A stretch of DNA of 64,000 nucleotides, taken from contig NZ_WUPT01000004.1 of assembly GCF_009830125.1 (NCBI RefSeq), positions 1 to 64,000 of the forward strand, read 5' to 3'. A model generated the notes under the pieces. The model was not told the DNA's origin. It saw nothing but the letters and a program-made list of their open reading frames with translations, and did not search any database. The translations under genes and the position numbers were made by a program. Shown piece after piece: positions 18,955 through 26,757 of this stretch. Position 1 is the first letter of the stretch, and each line of letters begins with the position of its first letter. This DNA comes from Kangsaoukella pontilimi (GTDB taxonomy: Bacteria; Pseudomonadota; Alphaproteobacteria; Rhodobacterales; Rhodobacteraceae).

Positions 18955-19478
18955 GACGCGCCCCGCCACTCGGTAAGTTTCGACCGAAACTCTGGGCCCG
19001 GCATGTCGAGTGCATCGTCCGGCACCACGATCATCGAAATACCCGAGCGGATCACCGTCCCGCCCGAGACCGCGCGGATAGCATCGACGCCCTGCCAATC
19101 CAGGCGCCGTTCGCCGACGTCATCCGACAGCGAAATACCCCTCCCGCCGAAGACGGCCCGCGTCACTCCGGCACGCTCCCAATGGCGGCCGATCTCGTCC
19201 CAGAAGCGGCCCATTCGGGTCCGTTGCAGAAAGCCGAAGACGCCCACCATGAAGCCCGCGCCGACGAGGCCCCAGAGCACCAGCATGGGCGACAGCCCTG
19301 CAAGGCCGAGCGCACCGGCAAAGACCGCAATGGCAAGCCAGACACCCGCCCAGAAGAATGCACGCCGCGCGAAGGGCGCGGGCGGCACGACGCTCTGCCA
19401 CCAGCCGGTCATGGCGCGGCGCCAGAGCGCGCGGTCGTAGACGATCTCGACCGAGATGCTGTCGGTCAGGTCCCTCAT
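18951..19478 (-). CDS. Two-helix membrane protein, YcxB-like
   Basis: A 175-residue protein from the ATG at 19478 (MRDLTDSISVEIVYDRALW). Two hydrophobic segments follow (about residues 31-50 and 52-75), then a soluble C-terminal domain containing FGGRGISLSDDVGERRLDW and a run of short strands. This layout resembles YcxB-like/PH-like membrane proteins; the match is by pattern only. It lies between fdhD and mobA and its stop overlaps the mobA GTG, so it is a co-translated member of the molybdenum operon. Its function is unknown. The start is uncertain because only a weak GGGG precedes it. Confidence 0.6.
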   Translation of the reverse strand: MRDLTDSISVEIVYDRALWRRAMTGWWQSVVPPAPFARRAFFWAGVWLAIAVFAGALGLAGLSPMLVLWGLVGAGFMVGVFGFLQRTRMGRFWDEIGRHWERAGVTRAVFGGRGISLSDDVGERRLDWQGVDAIRAVSGGTVIRSGISMIVVPDDALDMPGPEFRSKLTEWRGAS

Positions 19479-19509
19479 GCGCGGTGGCCCCGGGATGACG
19501 CCGTACCGA

Positions 19510-20391
19510 TCATGCCTCGGCCCCCTTGCGGCGATGGCGCCGGTCCTCATCCGCGGCGGCGGAAGGGTCCGCGTCACGGATCAGCCGCTCTTCACCGGAC
19601 AGGCAGTGAAAGCGCCGTCCCCGCATGCGCCCGATCAGGGTCAGCCCCACCTGCTGCGCGATATCGACGCCCCATGCGGTAAATCCCGAGCGGGAGGCCA
19701 GTACGGGAATGCCCATATGGGCGCATTTGATGACCATCTCCGAGGTCAGCCGCCCGGTGGTGTAGAGAATCTTGTCCGCACCGCTCACGCCCTCGGAGAC
19801 CATCCAGCCGGCAATCTTGTCGACTGCGTTGTGACGGCCGACGTCCTCCATGTAGACAAGTGGGCGGTCTTCCTGACAGAGCACCGTGCCGTGGATCGCT
19901 CCTGCCTCAAGATAAAGCGAGGGCGTACGGTTGATGATGTTGGACAACGCATAAAGCCAAGACGTGCGGACCTCGGATTTGGGGAGCGTCAGCGCCTCGA
20001 GCCCTTCCATCATGTCGCCAAAGACGGTGCCCACGGCGCAGCCGCTGGTGCGGGTCTTCTTCCTGAGCTTTTCTTCATAGGTGGTAGTGCCGTCGGTGCG
20101 CACGACGACGGTTTCGAGTTCGTCGTCATAGTCGATGCCGGTTACGGCCTCACCGGGTGCCAGCATTCCCTGGTTCTTGAGAAAGCCAAGCGCGAGATAT
20201 TCGGGGTAATCCCCGATGGTCATCGCGGTGACGATCTCCTGTCCGTTCAGGAAAATCGTGAGCGGACGCTCCTCGACCACAGCGATCTCGGAGGCGGTGC
20301 CGTTCTCGTCGATGCCGGACACGCGCCGGGTCAGGCCCTGCCTCTCGGGGTCGGGCGCGATCAGATATAAATGGGGGCCATCACGAAGCAT
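19510..20391 (-). CDS. fdhD: Formate dehydrogenase accessory sulfurtransferase FdhD
   Basis: FdhD passes sulfur from a cysteine desulfurase to the Mo/W-bis-MGD cofactor of formate dehydrogenase. The 293-residue protein has the family core: ERPLTIFLNGQEI, GDYPEYLALGFL, YMEDVGRHNAVDKIAGW, YTTGRLTSEMVIKCA. The flexible-loop motif is TSGCAVGT with a single cysteine (Cys118), where E. coli FdhD has a CxxC pair. It is the first gene of the operon running to moeA. Only 57 nt separate it from the divergent azlC. No formate dehydrogenase structural gene is in the window. Confidence 0.95.
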   Translation of the reverse strand: MLRDGPHLYLIAPDPERQGLTRRVSGIDENGTASEIAVVEERPLTIFLNGQEIVTAMTIGDYPEYLALGFLKNQGMLAPGEAVTGIDYDDELETVVVRTDGTTTYEEKLRKKTRTSGCAVGTVFGDMMEGLEALTLPKSEVRTSWLYALSNIINRTPSLYLEAGAIHGTVLCQEDRPLVYMEDVGRHNAVDKIAGWMVSEGVSGADKILYTTGRLTSEMVIKCAHMGIPVLASRSGFTAWGVDIAQQVGLTLIGRMRGRRFHCLSGEERLIRDADPSAAADEDRRHRRKGAEA

Positions 20392-20448
20392 GATTTGCCC
20401 TGCTCCCTCGTCTCAGGTATCGGCACCGCAAAAGACTAGATCGACGAC

Positions 20449-21153
20449 ATGCCAGCCACCACCTCAAATTCGCGTTTTCGTGCCGGTATGGCCGCCGCCC
20501 TGCCGTTTCTTCTGGTCGTCTTCCCTTTTGGCGTCCTCTTCGGTGTGGTCGCGACGGAGGCGGGGCTCGACCTTGTACAGACGATGGGCATGACCTTCGT
20601 CGTCATCGCGGGGGCGTCGCAATTCACCGCGGTGCAACTCATGTCCGAGAACGCGCCCGTGTGGACGGTGCTTGCGGCGTCGCTTGCGGTGAACCTGCGC
20701 ATGGCGATGTACTCGGCCAGCCTGCAGCCCCATGTGGGCGCTGCCCCGTTCTGGGCCCGCGCGCTCGTCGGATACACGAATTTCGATCAGACCTACGCGA
20801 TGTCGATGCTGGAATACGAGCGCGCGCCGGACATGACGCCGATGCAGAAGGTGGCGTATTTTCTTGGCGCGGCGACCACGATCATTCCCGGCTGGTGCGC
20901 GGCGACCTATGCGGGTGCCGTCGGCGGCGCGCTGATCCCGGACAGCGTCGGGCTGGAATTCGCCATGCCGATCATGTTCCTTGCCATGGTGGCGCCGATG
21001 GTGCGTTCGCTGGCACATCTGGCGGCCGCGGCAACATCGGTAATCGTCGCGCTTCTGGCCGCAGGTTTGCCGTCGGGGGTCGGGCTTCTGGTGGCGGCCT
21101 TCGCCGCCATGCTCGTCGGCGCAGAAGTGGAACGGCGAAGAGGCGGAGCATGA
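20449..21153 (+). CDS. azlC: AzlC-family branched-chain amino acid exporter, large subunit
   Basis: A 234-residue inner-membrane protein of the AzlC family, which with AzlD forms a two-component exporter of branched-chain amino acids or analogues. The family motif begins GMAAALPFLLVVFPFGVLFG (residues about 9-28), and the conserved IVIAGASQFTAVQL-type segment (FVVIAGASQFTAVQLM) follows. The stop overlaps the azlD start as ATGA (21150-21153). It is divergent from fdhD. The exported substrate is inferred from the family only. Confidence 0.92.
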   Translation: MPATTSNSRFRAGMAAALPFLLVVFPFGVLFGVVATEAGLDLVQTMGMTFVVIAGASQFTAVQLMSENAPVWTVLAASLAVNLRMAMYSASLQPHVGAAPFWARALVGYTNFDQTYAMSMLEYERAPDMTPMQKVAYFLGAATTIIPGWCAATYAGAVGGALIPDSVGLEFAMPIMFLAMVAPMVRSLAHLAAAATSVIVALLAAGLPSGVGLLVAAFAAMLVGAEVERRRGGA

Positions 21154-21476
21154 CGTATTCGGACGCGACCATCTGGTGGATCATCGTTGCCCTCGGCCTC
21201 GGCACCTACCTGATCCGTTTTTCCTTCCTCGGACTGATCGGGGCGCGGCAACTGCCTGAATGGCTGCTTCGCCATCTTCGCTACACGCCCGTCGCAGTTT
21301 TGCCAGGCCTCGTTGCGCCGCTGGTACTGTGGCCCGCGATGAACGGCGGACAGACCGATCCTGCGGGACTTGCTGCAGCAGTTGCGACCTTCGCGATCGC
21401 ATGGTGGCGGAAGAACGTCCTTTTGGGCGTCGCTTCAGGCGCTCTGACGCTGACCGCGCTGAATATGGTGCTTTAG
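21150..21476 (+). CDS. azlD: AzlD-family branched-chain amino acid exporter, small subunit
   Basis: A 108-residue protein with about four hydrophobic segments (MTYSDATIWWIIVALGLGTY start, TYLIRFSFLGLIG, central VLPGLVAPLVLWP, C-terminal LLGVASGALTLTALN), matching AzlD. The ATG at 21150 overlaps the azlC stop, as is usual for this pair. Its last bases overlap the 3' end of the convergent lipoprotein gene by 4 nt, leaving no room for a dedicated terminator. Confidence 0.92.
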   Translation: MTYSDATIWWIIVALGLGTYLIRFSFLGLIGARQLPEWLLRHLRYTPVAVLPGLVAPLVLWPAMNGGQTDPAGLAAAVATFAIAWWRKNVLLGVASGALTLTALNMVL

Positions 21477-22105
21477 CCCTGAGGTCGGCTCTGGGACGCA
21501 ACCATCAGGACATTATGGTTCTTGTCCGCGTCATCGTCGCTGATAACGCGCCGCGTCGCACCCGTGGCCTCGCCGAACTGCTCTGAGAGGCTGTTAGGGA
21601 AATAGGTGGTCCGCACCCCTTCGAAGCCCGGAACGTCTTGCAGGATACGAGCTATGGATAGCGAGCACTGCGCCTTTGGCACCGCGCCATAGTCCTTGAC
21701 CAGTGCGGTCAGGCGACGCGCCTGATCGAGCGTAACGGGGGCCTCTTGCACCACGACATCGAAGGTCTCGCGCGCGTGGTAGTCGATATAGACGTCGACC
21801 GCGCGCTTGGTCATGCCGAAGTGTACGTCGTTCCGCTCGGGCGCGAAGGGTAGGCGAAAGGTGCCTGCCGGATCGAAAAGAATGCGTTCGTCGCCGTTGA
21901 TCAGAAGTCCGGAATGCCCGCCAGAGCCGTTCCGCGTGCTGACCACCGTGAAGAGCGTGACGGACGGCGGCGCGTCATGCACGTAGCGCGCTCGTGCGAC
22001 GGCATCGTCCGGCGCCCAGACAGGCTCCGCCGGGCCGCCACAGGCCGACAGGAATAGTAACAGGGCAAGGGAACAGGCCGCGTGCCTATTCCGCAAGGCG
22101 CCCAT
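21473..22105 (-). CDS. Lipoprotein with a possible permuted NlpC/P60-like fold
   Basis: A 210-residue protein with a lipoprotein signal peptide: n-region MGALRNRH, hydrophobic stretch, and a lipobox ending FLSAC with Cys22 as the lipidated residue. The mature part has GGHSGLLING (His64) before AQCSLSIARIL (Cys147). A His-before-Cys order is what circularly permuted NlpC/P60 (papain-like) proteins show, so a cell-envelope hydrolase or acyl-transfer role is possible; this is inference from two motifs. The ATG at 22105 is used; a GTG directly before it is also possible. It begins 4 nt after the oxidase subunit IV gene. Confidence 0.6.
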   Translation of the reverse strand: MGALRNRHAACSLALLLFLSACGGPAEPVWAPDDAVARARYVHDAPPSVTLFTVVSTRNGSGGHSGLLINGDERILFDPAGTFRLPFAPERNDVHFGMTKRAVDVYIDYHARETFDVVVQEAPVTLDQARRLTALVKDYGAVPKAQCSLSIARILQDVPGFEGVRTTYFPNSLSEQFGEATGATRRVISDDDADKNHNVLMVASQSRPQG

Positions 22106-22109
22106 CACG

Positions 22110-22244
22110 TCAGGAGTTGAAGATCGCCAGGAAAATCAGAATGCAGATGGCAACGATTGCGACGTTCTTCGACCAGCGCATGAAACCTGCGAACGTCTTT
22201 TCCTGTTCTTCGATGTTCATTTCGCCCGGGCGATATTCGGCCAT
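22110..22244 (-). CDS. aa3-type cytochrome c oxidase subunit IV
   Basis: A 44-codon gene starting at the ATG at 22244-22242. The product begins MAEYRPGEMNIEEQEKTFAG, continues FMRWSKNVAIVAICILIFLA and ends IFNS. A short charged N-terminus followed by one transmembrane helix, with the EQEKTFxGF motif, is the pattern of bacterial aa3-type oxidase subunit IV, a single-helix subunit whose loss is usually tolerated. It is followed after 4 nt by the lipoprotein gene. The main oxidase subunits are not in this window. The gene is short enough to be missed by automated calling. Confidence 0.8.
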   Translation of the reverse strand: MAEYRPGEMNIEEQEKTFAGFMRWSKNVAIVAICILIFLAIFNS

Positions 22245-22338
22245 GACAGTCTCCGGTTCCGATTTTCGCCCGTGCTACCCCAAGTCGCGGCGGCTGTCAC
22301 GGGGGCAATGACGGGCGTCTTGCCGCATCTCCCGAGGG

Positions 22339-22800
22339 TCACGCCTCGTCCAGCCCTTTGGCCAGCTCGAAGCCGATACGGCGCGGCGCAGCGGTCTCGT
22401 CCGGCTTCTTCGTCGCGCGAAGAAGAACGTTCAACTGGCTTACATGCTGGACAAGCTGCACCCGCGCGCCAGTGCCATCGGTGCCATAGAAGGTCACAAG
22501 GTCGGGGTCGAAATAGCCCAGCCCCTCGATCTTCAGCACGCCTGCCCCTGTATCGGTAAAGCCCATGGCGACTTCGTGCTCGTTATCCAGCGTCTTCTCG
22601 AAGCCCTTGATATAGAGGATCAGCCGCTCATAGGCCCATTCGGCAGGGCTTTTCTTTTCAAAGGGCTTCTTTTGCACCGCTTCCGGCAGCGGCTCCTGCT
22701 CGGGTGTCAGGCCGGTCTCGGGGTCGGCATGAACCGCGCGCCCCGGACGCATCGCAGCGGCCTCGGCGTATTCCGCTGTCGTTCTGATCTCGTCATCCAT
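22339..22800 (-). CDS. DUF6173-family protein
   Basis: A 153-residue soluble protein with a low-complexity acidic N-terminal third (to about residue 40) and a compact domain containing AEWAYERLILYIKGFEKTLD and HEVAMGFTDTGAGVLKIEGL. This matches the rhodobacterial DUF6173 family as I remember it. Its function is unknown. The gene overlaps the preceding metallo-hydrolase gene by 8 nt, so the two are co-translated. Confidence 0.6.
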   Translation of the reverse strand: MDDEIRTTAEYAEAAAMRPGRAVHADPETGLTPEQEPLPEAVQKKPFEKKSPAEWAYERLILYIKGFEKTLDNEHEVAMGFTDTGAGVLKIEGLGYFDPDLVTFYGTDGTGARVQLVQHVSQLNVLLRATKKPDETAAPRRIGFELAKGLDEA

Positions 22801-23848
22801 TCTGCCCGTCCTTCATCCAGAAGCGTCGGGCGCCGTCTGCGTCGTCACGGCGCTCGACCTCGCCAGCGTGCCAGAGGTGATTGCAATGTGCCACCGCCTC
22901 GACAAGGGCAAGGCCGTACTCCCCCGCGCCGATCCGGCGCCGGAAAAGCGGATCGAAGCAATCGGCCGCCGTGCGCGGCTCGGACAGATGCGCGCGGAGA
23001 CGGGCGAGCGCACCGTGGTGATTCTCGGCCAGTTGATCCAGACGAGAGGGAAGACCGCGATAGGGCAGCTTGTGCCCCGGCAGGACAAGATGTTCCGTCG
23101 TGGCATGGGGGCGGAAGACCTCAATCGATGCCAGCCATTCTGCGACCGGGTCGGCCTCGGGCTCTGTCGCGTAAACGCCGAGATTGGGCGAGATCGAGGG
23201 CAAGAGCTGATCACCGCCCAACACAACCTCGCCGTCATGAGACCAGAAGGTGGCGTGGTCCGGCGCATGACCCTGACCGAAGCGGATGGTCCAGTCGCGA
23301 CCGCCGAGACGGATCGTGCGGCCGTCTTCCAGCCGATCGTATCCAAGCGGGATCGGTGCGACAGCGTCCGCGAAGTTGAAAGGCCGCTCTGACAGCCGCT
23401 TCTGCAACAGGTCGTCCGGCATTCCGGCCCGCCGCCAGAAGCGCTCGGTCTCCGGGGTCGGGCGCGTCTGCTCATCCAGCGTCAGCATTCGCGCGGTCAG
23501 CCATGCGACACGGCTGGCGAGCAGCTCGGCGCCATGCTCACTCGCAAACCAGCCTGCAAGGCCCACATGGTCGGGATGATGATGGGTAAGGACAACGCGC
23601 TTAATGGGTTTGCCCCGGAGCGGCCCATCGAGCGCCGTCTGCCATATGTCCCGCGATTTACGGCTGTCGAAGCCGGTGTCGATCAGCGTCCAGCCGTCGC
23701 CCTCGTCCAGCGCGTAGATATTGACATGGTCCAGCGCCATTGGAAGCGGGAACCTGAGCCAGAGGACGCCCTCGGCCACAGGCACGGCCTCGCCCGGATC
23801 GGGCGTGTCGGGGAACGGATAGCGGATCTCTCTCGGCCCGCCGTCCAT
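22793..23848 (-). CDS. MBL-fold metallo-hydrolase
   Basis: A 351-residue metallo-beta-lactamase-fold hydrolase. The metal motif THHHPDH is at residues 88-94 and later ligands are in GHAPDHATFW, LGGDQLLP and VLPGHKLPY. A C-terminal helical extension (about 260-351) is typical of the glyoxalase-II-like/LACTB2-like branch. The ATG at 23848 shares one base with the stop codon of the upstream acyl-CoA dehydrogenase gene (TGATG), so the two are coupled; hydrolysis of a thioester or ester product of that enzyme is a reasonable guess only. Confidence 0.85.
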   Translation of the reverse strand: MDGGPREIRYPFPDTPDPGEAVPVAEGVLWLRFPLPMALDHVNIYALDEGDGWTLIDTGFDSRKSRDIWQTALDGPLRGKPIKRVVLTHHHPDHVGLAGWFASEHGAELLASRVAWLTARMLTLDEQTRPTPETERFWRRAGMPDDLLQKRLSERPFNFADAVAPIPLGYDRLEDGRTIRLGGRDWTIRFGQGHAPDHATFWSHDGEVVLGGDQLLPSISPNLGVYATEPEADPVAEWLASIEVFRPHATTEHLVLPGHKLPYRGLPSRLDQLAENHHGALARLRAHLSEPRTAADCFDPLFRRRIGAGEYGLALVEAVAHCNHLWHAGEVERRDDADGARRFWMKDGQNG

Positions 23849-25554
23849 CACGCGACGAGGTCTTCCACCGTCAGATCGAAGAGACCTGCCGAGCCGATCC
23901 GCGCCTGGCTCAGAAGCGCGCCATGCTCGGGCAGAAGCCGCGTGACGTAGAACTGCGCCAGCGCTGTCCGGGGACCCGGCGCGTCTTCGGTCATCGCAGC
24001 CTTCAAGTGGAAGTGCCCGCCCAGAACGCGCGCAAAAGCCTTGGCATAGGGCACCGCGCCCGGAAACCGGTCTTCCAGATCGGCGGACACCAGCCACTCG
24101 GTCGCCTCACGGAGGGTTTCCGCCGCGCCCCAGACAGCCTCGGCAAGCTGCGGGTGCCGGCCACGGGCCTCTTCCGCCAGCGCCTCGACTTCGTCCAGAA
24201 GCCGATAGGCCGCCTCGCCGCCATCCATCATCTTGCGGGCGACAAGGTCCATCGCCTGAATTCCGTTCGTGCCTTCATAGATCGAGGTGATGCGCGCATC
24301 GCGCAGGAACTGCGCTGCACCGGTTTCCTCGACATAGCCCATGCCGCCGTGGATCTGGATGCCCTCGTTGGCGACCGCGATCCCGGTGTCGGTCGCAAAG
24401 CCCTTGGCGATCGGCGTCAAGAGCGCCGCCCGCGCCGACCAGTCGGCATCGCCCGTCGCCTTCGCCATGTCGACGGCGACGGCGGCGGACAGGACGACAG
24501 AGCGCGCAACGAAGGTGTCGGCCTTCATGGCCGTCAGCATCCGCCGGACATCGGCATGTTCGATGATGGCCCCTGTGCCGCCGGCCCGGCCCTGTTTCCG
24601 CTCGCGCGCATAAGCCGCCGCGTGCTGGAACGCGGCCTCGGCGATCCCGGCGCCTTGGCTTGCCGTTCCGATACGGGCGTTGTTCATCATCGTGAACATC
24701 GCCGCCATACCGCCGTTGGGCTCACCCACCAGCCAGCCGGTCGCGCCGTCATATTCCATGACCGCCGTCGGCGAGCCGTGGATGCCCAACTTGTGTTCGA
24801 GGCTGACAACGCGCAGGCTGTTGCGCTGCCCCGGCTCTCCGTTCTCGTCAGGGATGAACTTCGGCACGATAAACAGGCTGATCCCCTTGGTGCCCGGCAC
24901 CGCATCGGGGAGCCGCGCCAGCACGAGGTGGCTGATATTCGACGCCATCTCGTGATCGCCCCAGGTGATGTAGATCTTCTGACCTGTGATCTTGTAGGTA
25001 CCGTCATCCTGCGGCTCGGCCTTGGTGCGAAGCGCGCCCACATCGCTGCCCGCCTGCGGCTCGGTCAGGTTCATCGTACCGCTCCACTCGCCGGACACCA
25101 GTTTCGGCAGGTACACGTCCTTGATCGCATCAGAGGCATGGGCCTCGAGCGCCTCGATCTGGCCCTGGGTCAGCAGCGGGTTCAGTTGCAGCGCCATGCA
25201 GGCCCCTGTCATCATGTCGTTGATCGCCGTCGCCATGGCGAAAGGCAGGCCCATCCCGCCGAACTCCGCCGACGAAGACACCCCGATCCAGCCGCCTTCG
25301 ACCATCGCATGATACGCTTCTTCAAAGCCCGGCGAGACGCGCACCACACCGTTCTCAAGCCGTGCCGGGGTCAGATCACCCTGCCGGTTGAGCGGTGCCA
25401 TGACCCCGTCGCAGAAGCGGCCCGCCTCGGTCAGCACGGCTTCGGTCAGGTCAGGTGTCGCCTCGGCAAACCGCTCGGTGTCGCGCAGGGATGCGAAACC
25501 CGCGACATGTTCGAGAATGAACGAGATTTCCGATACAGGCGAAACGTAAGGCAT
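23848..25554 (-). CDS. Acyl-CoA dehydrogenase, DmdC-like
   Basis: A 568-residue FAD-dependent acyl-CoA dehydrogenase. The order is the usual one: N-terminal helical domain, [17 protein letters not shown] (FAD/substrate loop, about residues 158-174), a beta domain, and the C-terminal four-helix domain with IQIHGGMGYVEETGAAQF and [19 protein letters not shown], then an extra C-terminal domain. The extra domain and length place it with the DmdC-like branch, which includes methylmercaptopropionyl-CoA dehydrogenases of roseobacters; the true substrate is not predictable. GGAG precedes the ATG. It is followed by a coupled MBL hydrolase. A paralogue is at 37464-39242. Confidence 0.88.
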   Translation of the reverse strand: MPYVSPVSEISFILEHVAGFASLRDTERFAEATPDLTEAVLTEAGRFCDGVMAPLNRQGDLTPARLENGVVRVSPGFEEAYHAMVEGGWIGVSSSAEFGGMGLPFAMATAINDMMTGACMALQLNPLLTQGQIEALEAHASDAIKDVYLPKLVSGEWSGTMNLTEPQAGSDVGALRTKAEPQDDGTYKITGQKIYITWGDHEMASNISHLVLARLPDAVPGTKGISLFIVPKFIPDENGEPGQRNSLRVVSLEHKLGIHGSPTAVMEYDGATGWLVGEPNGGMAAMFTMMNNARIGTASQGAGIAEAAFQHAAAYARERKQGRAGGTGAIIEHADVRRMLTAMKADTFVARSVVLSAAVAVDMAKATGDADWSARAALLTPIAKGFATDTGIAVANEGIQIHGGMGYVEETGAAQFLRDARITSIYEGTNGIQAMDLVARKMMDGGEAAYRLLDEVEALAEEARGRHPQLAEAVWGAAETLREATEWLVSADLEDRFPGAVPYAKAFARVLGGHFHLKAAMTEDAPGPRTALAQFYVTRLLPEHGALLSQARIGSAGLFDLTVEDLVA

Positions 25555-25678
25555 TTTCAGGCTCCAGCGATCCCTTGTCCCCGCTCCATGGCGGGGCTAA
25601 GCGACAGTGACAACCTCTAGACCCAAAACCCAGCCGCCCCGGCGGCGCAACAAAGACGCCACGTCACGGATCGCGCCT

Positions 25679-26626
25679 ATGTCCGAGGATACAACGAAAC
25701 GCCTGAAATCCGATGCAAATGGCATTGCACGGGCGGCAGAGACGCTGGCCCAGGGCGGGCTCGTCGCCTTCCCGACCGAAACGGTCTACGGGCTGGGCGC
25801 CGATGCGCGGAACGGCGTTGCTGTGGCCCGCATCTTCGAGGCCAAGGCGCGCCCCTCCTTCAATCCGCTGATCGTCCACGTCTCCGACCCCGCCAGGGTG
25901 CGCGATCTGGCGCGGATGTCGCCAGATGCCGAACGTCTGGCCGCGGCCTTCTGGCCGGGCGCACTGACGCTCGTTCTGCCAATCTGCCCGGACGCGGGCA
26001 TCTCGTCTCTTGTGACCGCGGGCGGGGACAGCGTCGCGGTGCGTGTGCCGGATCATCCGGTGGCCACAGCGCTTCTCAAGGCGTTCGGCGGCCCGGTCGC
26101 GGCGCCATCGGCGAACCCGTCAGGCCGCATCTCGCCGACATCGGCAGCCCATGTGCTGGCCGGGCTCGCAGGCCGCATCGACGCCGTCCTCGATGGCGGC
26201 CCGACCTCGGTCGGCCTCGAATCGACCATCGTCGCCCTTTCCCCCTCGCCGACGCTCCTCCGTGCGGGCGGCATCCCGGCGGAAGAGATCGAGGCCTGCC
26301 TTGGCCGCCCTCTCGCAAAGCCGGTACCCACGGCCCGGCCCAGCGCGCCCGGCCAACTCGCGTCCCATTACGCGCCAGCCGCCACGGTCCGGCTGAATGC
26401 CACGGAGGCGGCGGGGGACGAGCTTCTGATCGGGTTCGGCCCTGTCCGGGGCGATCTCACTCTGTCCGACCACGGCGACCTGCAGAAGGCCGCCGCCAAC
26501 CTCTTCGCCTTACTCCACGAGGCCGACTCCACGGGCCGACCAATTGCCGTCGCCCCGATACCCGATCATGGTCTCGGCCGCGCTATCAACGACAGGCTCG
26601 CCCGCGCCGCCGCGCCCCGCGACTGA
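25679..26626 (+). CDS. L-threonylcarbamoyladenylate synthase (TsaC/Sua5)
   Basis: This enzyme makes threonylcarbamoyl-AMP from threonine, bicarbonate and ATP, the first step of the universal t6A37 tRNA modification; TsaB, a later partner, is at 58627. The 315-residue length indicates the longer Sua5-type protein: a YrdC domain with GLVAFPTETVYGLGADA (about residues 26-42), SFNPLIVHV, VAAPSANPSGRISPTSAAHV, then a linker and a C-terminal Sua5 domain. The ATG at 25679 (MSEDTTKRLKSD) is chosen over an upstream in-frame ATG at 25607 because the upstream codons are basic and non-homologous. Confidence 0.93.
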   Translation: MSEDTTKRLKSDANGIARAAETLAQGGLVAFPTETVYGLGADARNGVAVARIFEAKARPSFNPLIVHVSDPARVRDLARMSPDAERLAAAFWPGALTLVLPICPDAGISSLVTAGGDSVAVRVPDHPVATALLKAFGGPVAAPSANPSGRISPTSAAHVLAGLAGRIDAVLDGGPTSVGLESTIVALSPSPTLLRAGGIPAEEIEACLGRPLAKPVPTARPSAPGQLASHYAPAATVRLNATEAAGDELLIGFGPVRGDLTLSDHGDLQKAAANLFALLHEADSTGRPIAVAPIPDHGLGRAINDRLARAAAPRD

Positions 26627-26637
26627 GCCCTCTGTCA

Positions 26638-26718
26638 CTTCGCCTGTTCGAAAATATCCCGGGGGTAGCGCGAGGGGGGCAGCGCCCCTCTCGCCCGGAT
26701 CGGACGCGTCAGCGTCCG
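26638..26718 (-). repeat. Composite palindromic intergenic repeat, family 1, copy B
   Basis: Read on the minus strand: hairpin CGGACGC-TGAC-GCGTCCG (26718-26701), an imperfect GC-rich hairpin (about 26692-26672), then a tail (26660-26638) containing GATATTTTCGAACAGGCGAA. The 23-nt tail is identical to that of copy D, 32 kb away. It fills the convergent gap between the TsaC/Sua5 gene and fabI and may serve as a bidirectional terminator. Confidence 0.8.
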
Positions 26719-26757
26719 AAAAGCCCAGCGCGACCGGCAGAGCCGGGCGCAAAAACC

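Noticed and set aside
20392-20448. Moco riboswitch upstream of the fdhD operon
   Set aside because: Only 57 nt separate fdhD from azlC, far less than this riboswitch needs.
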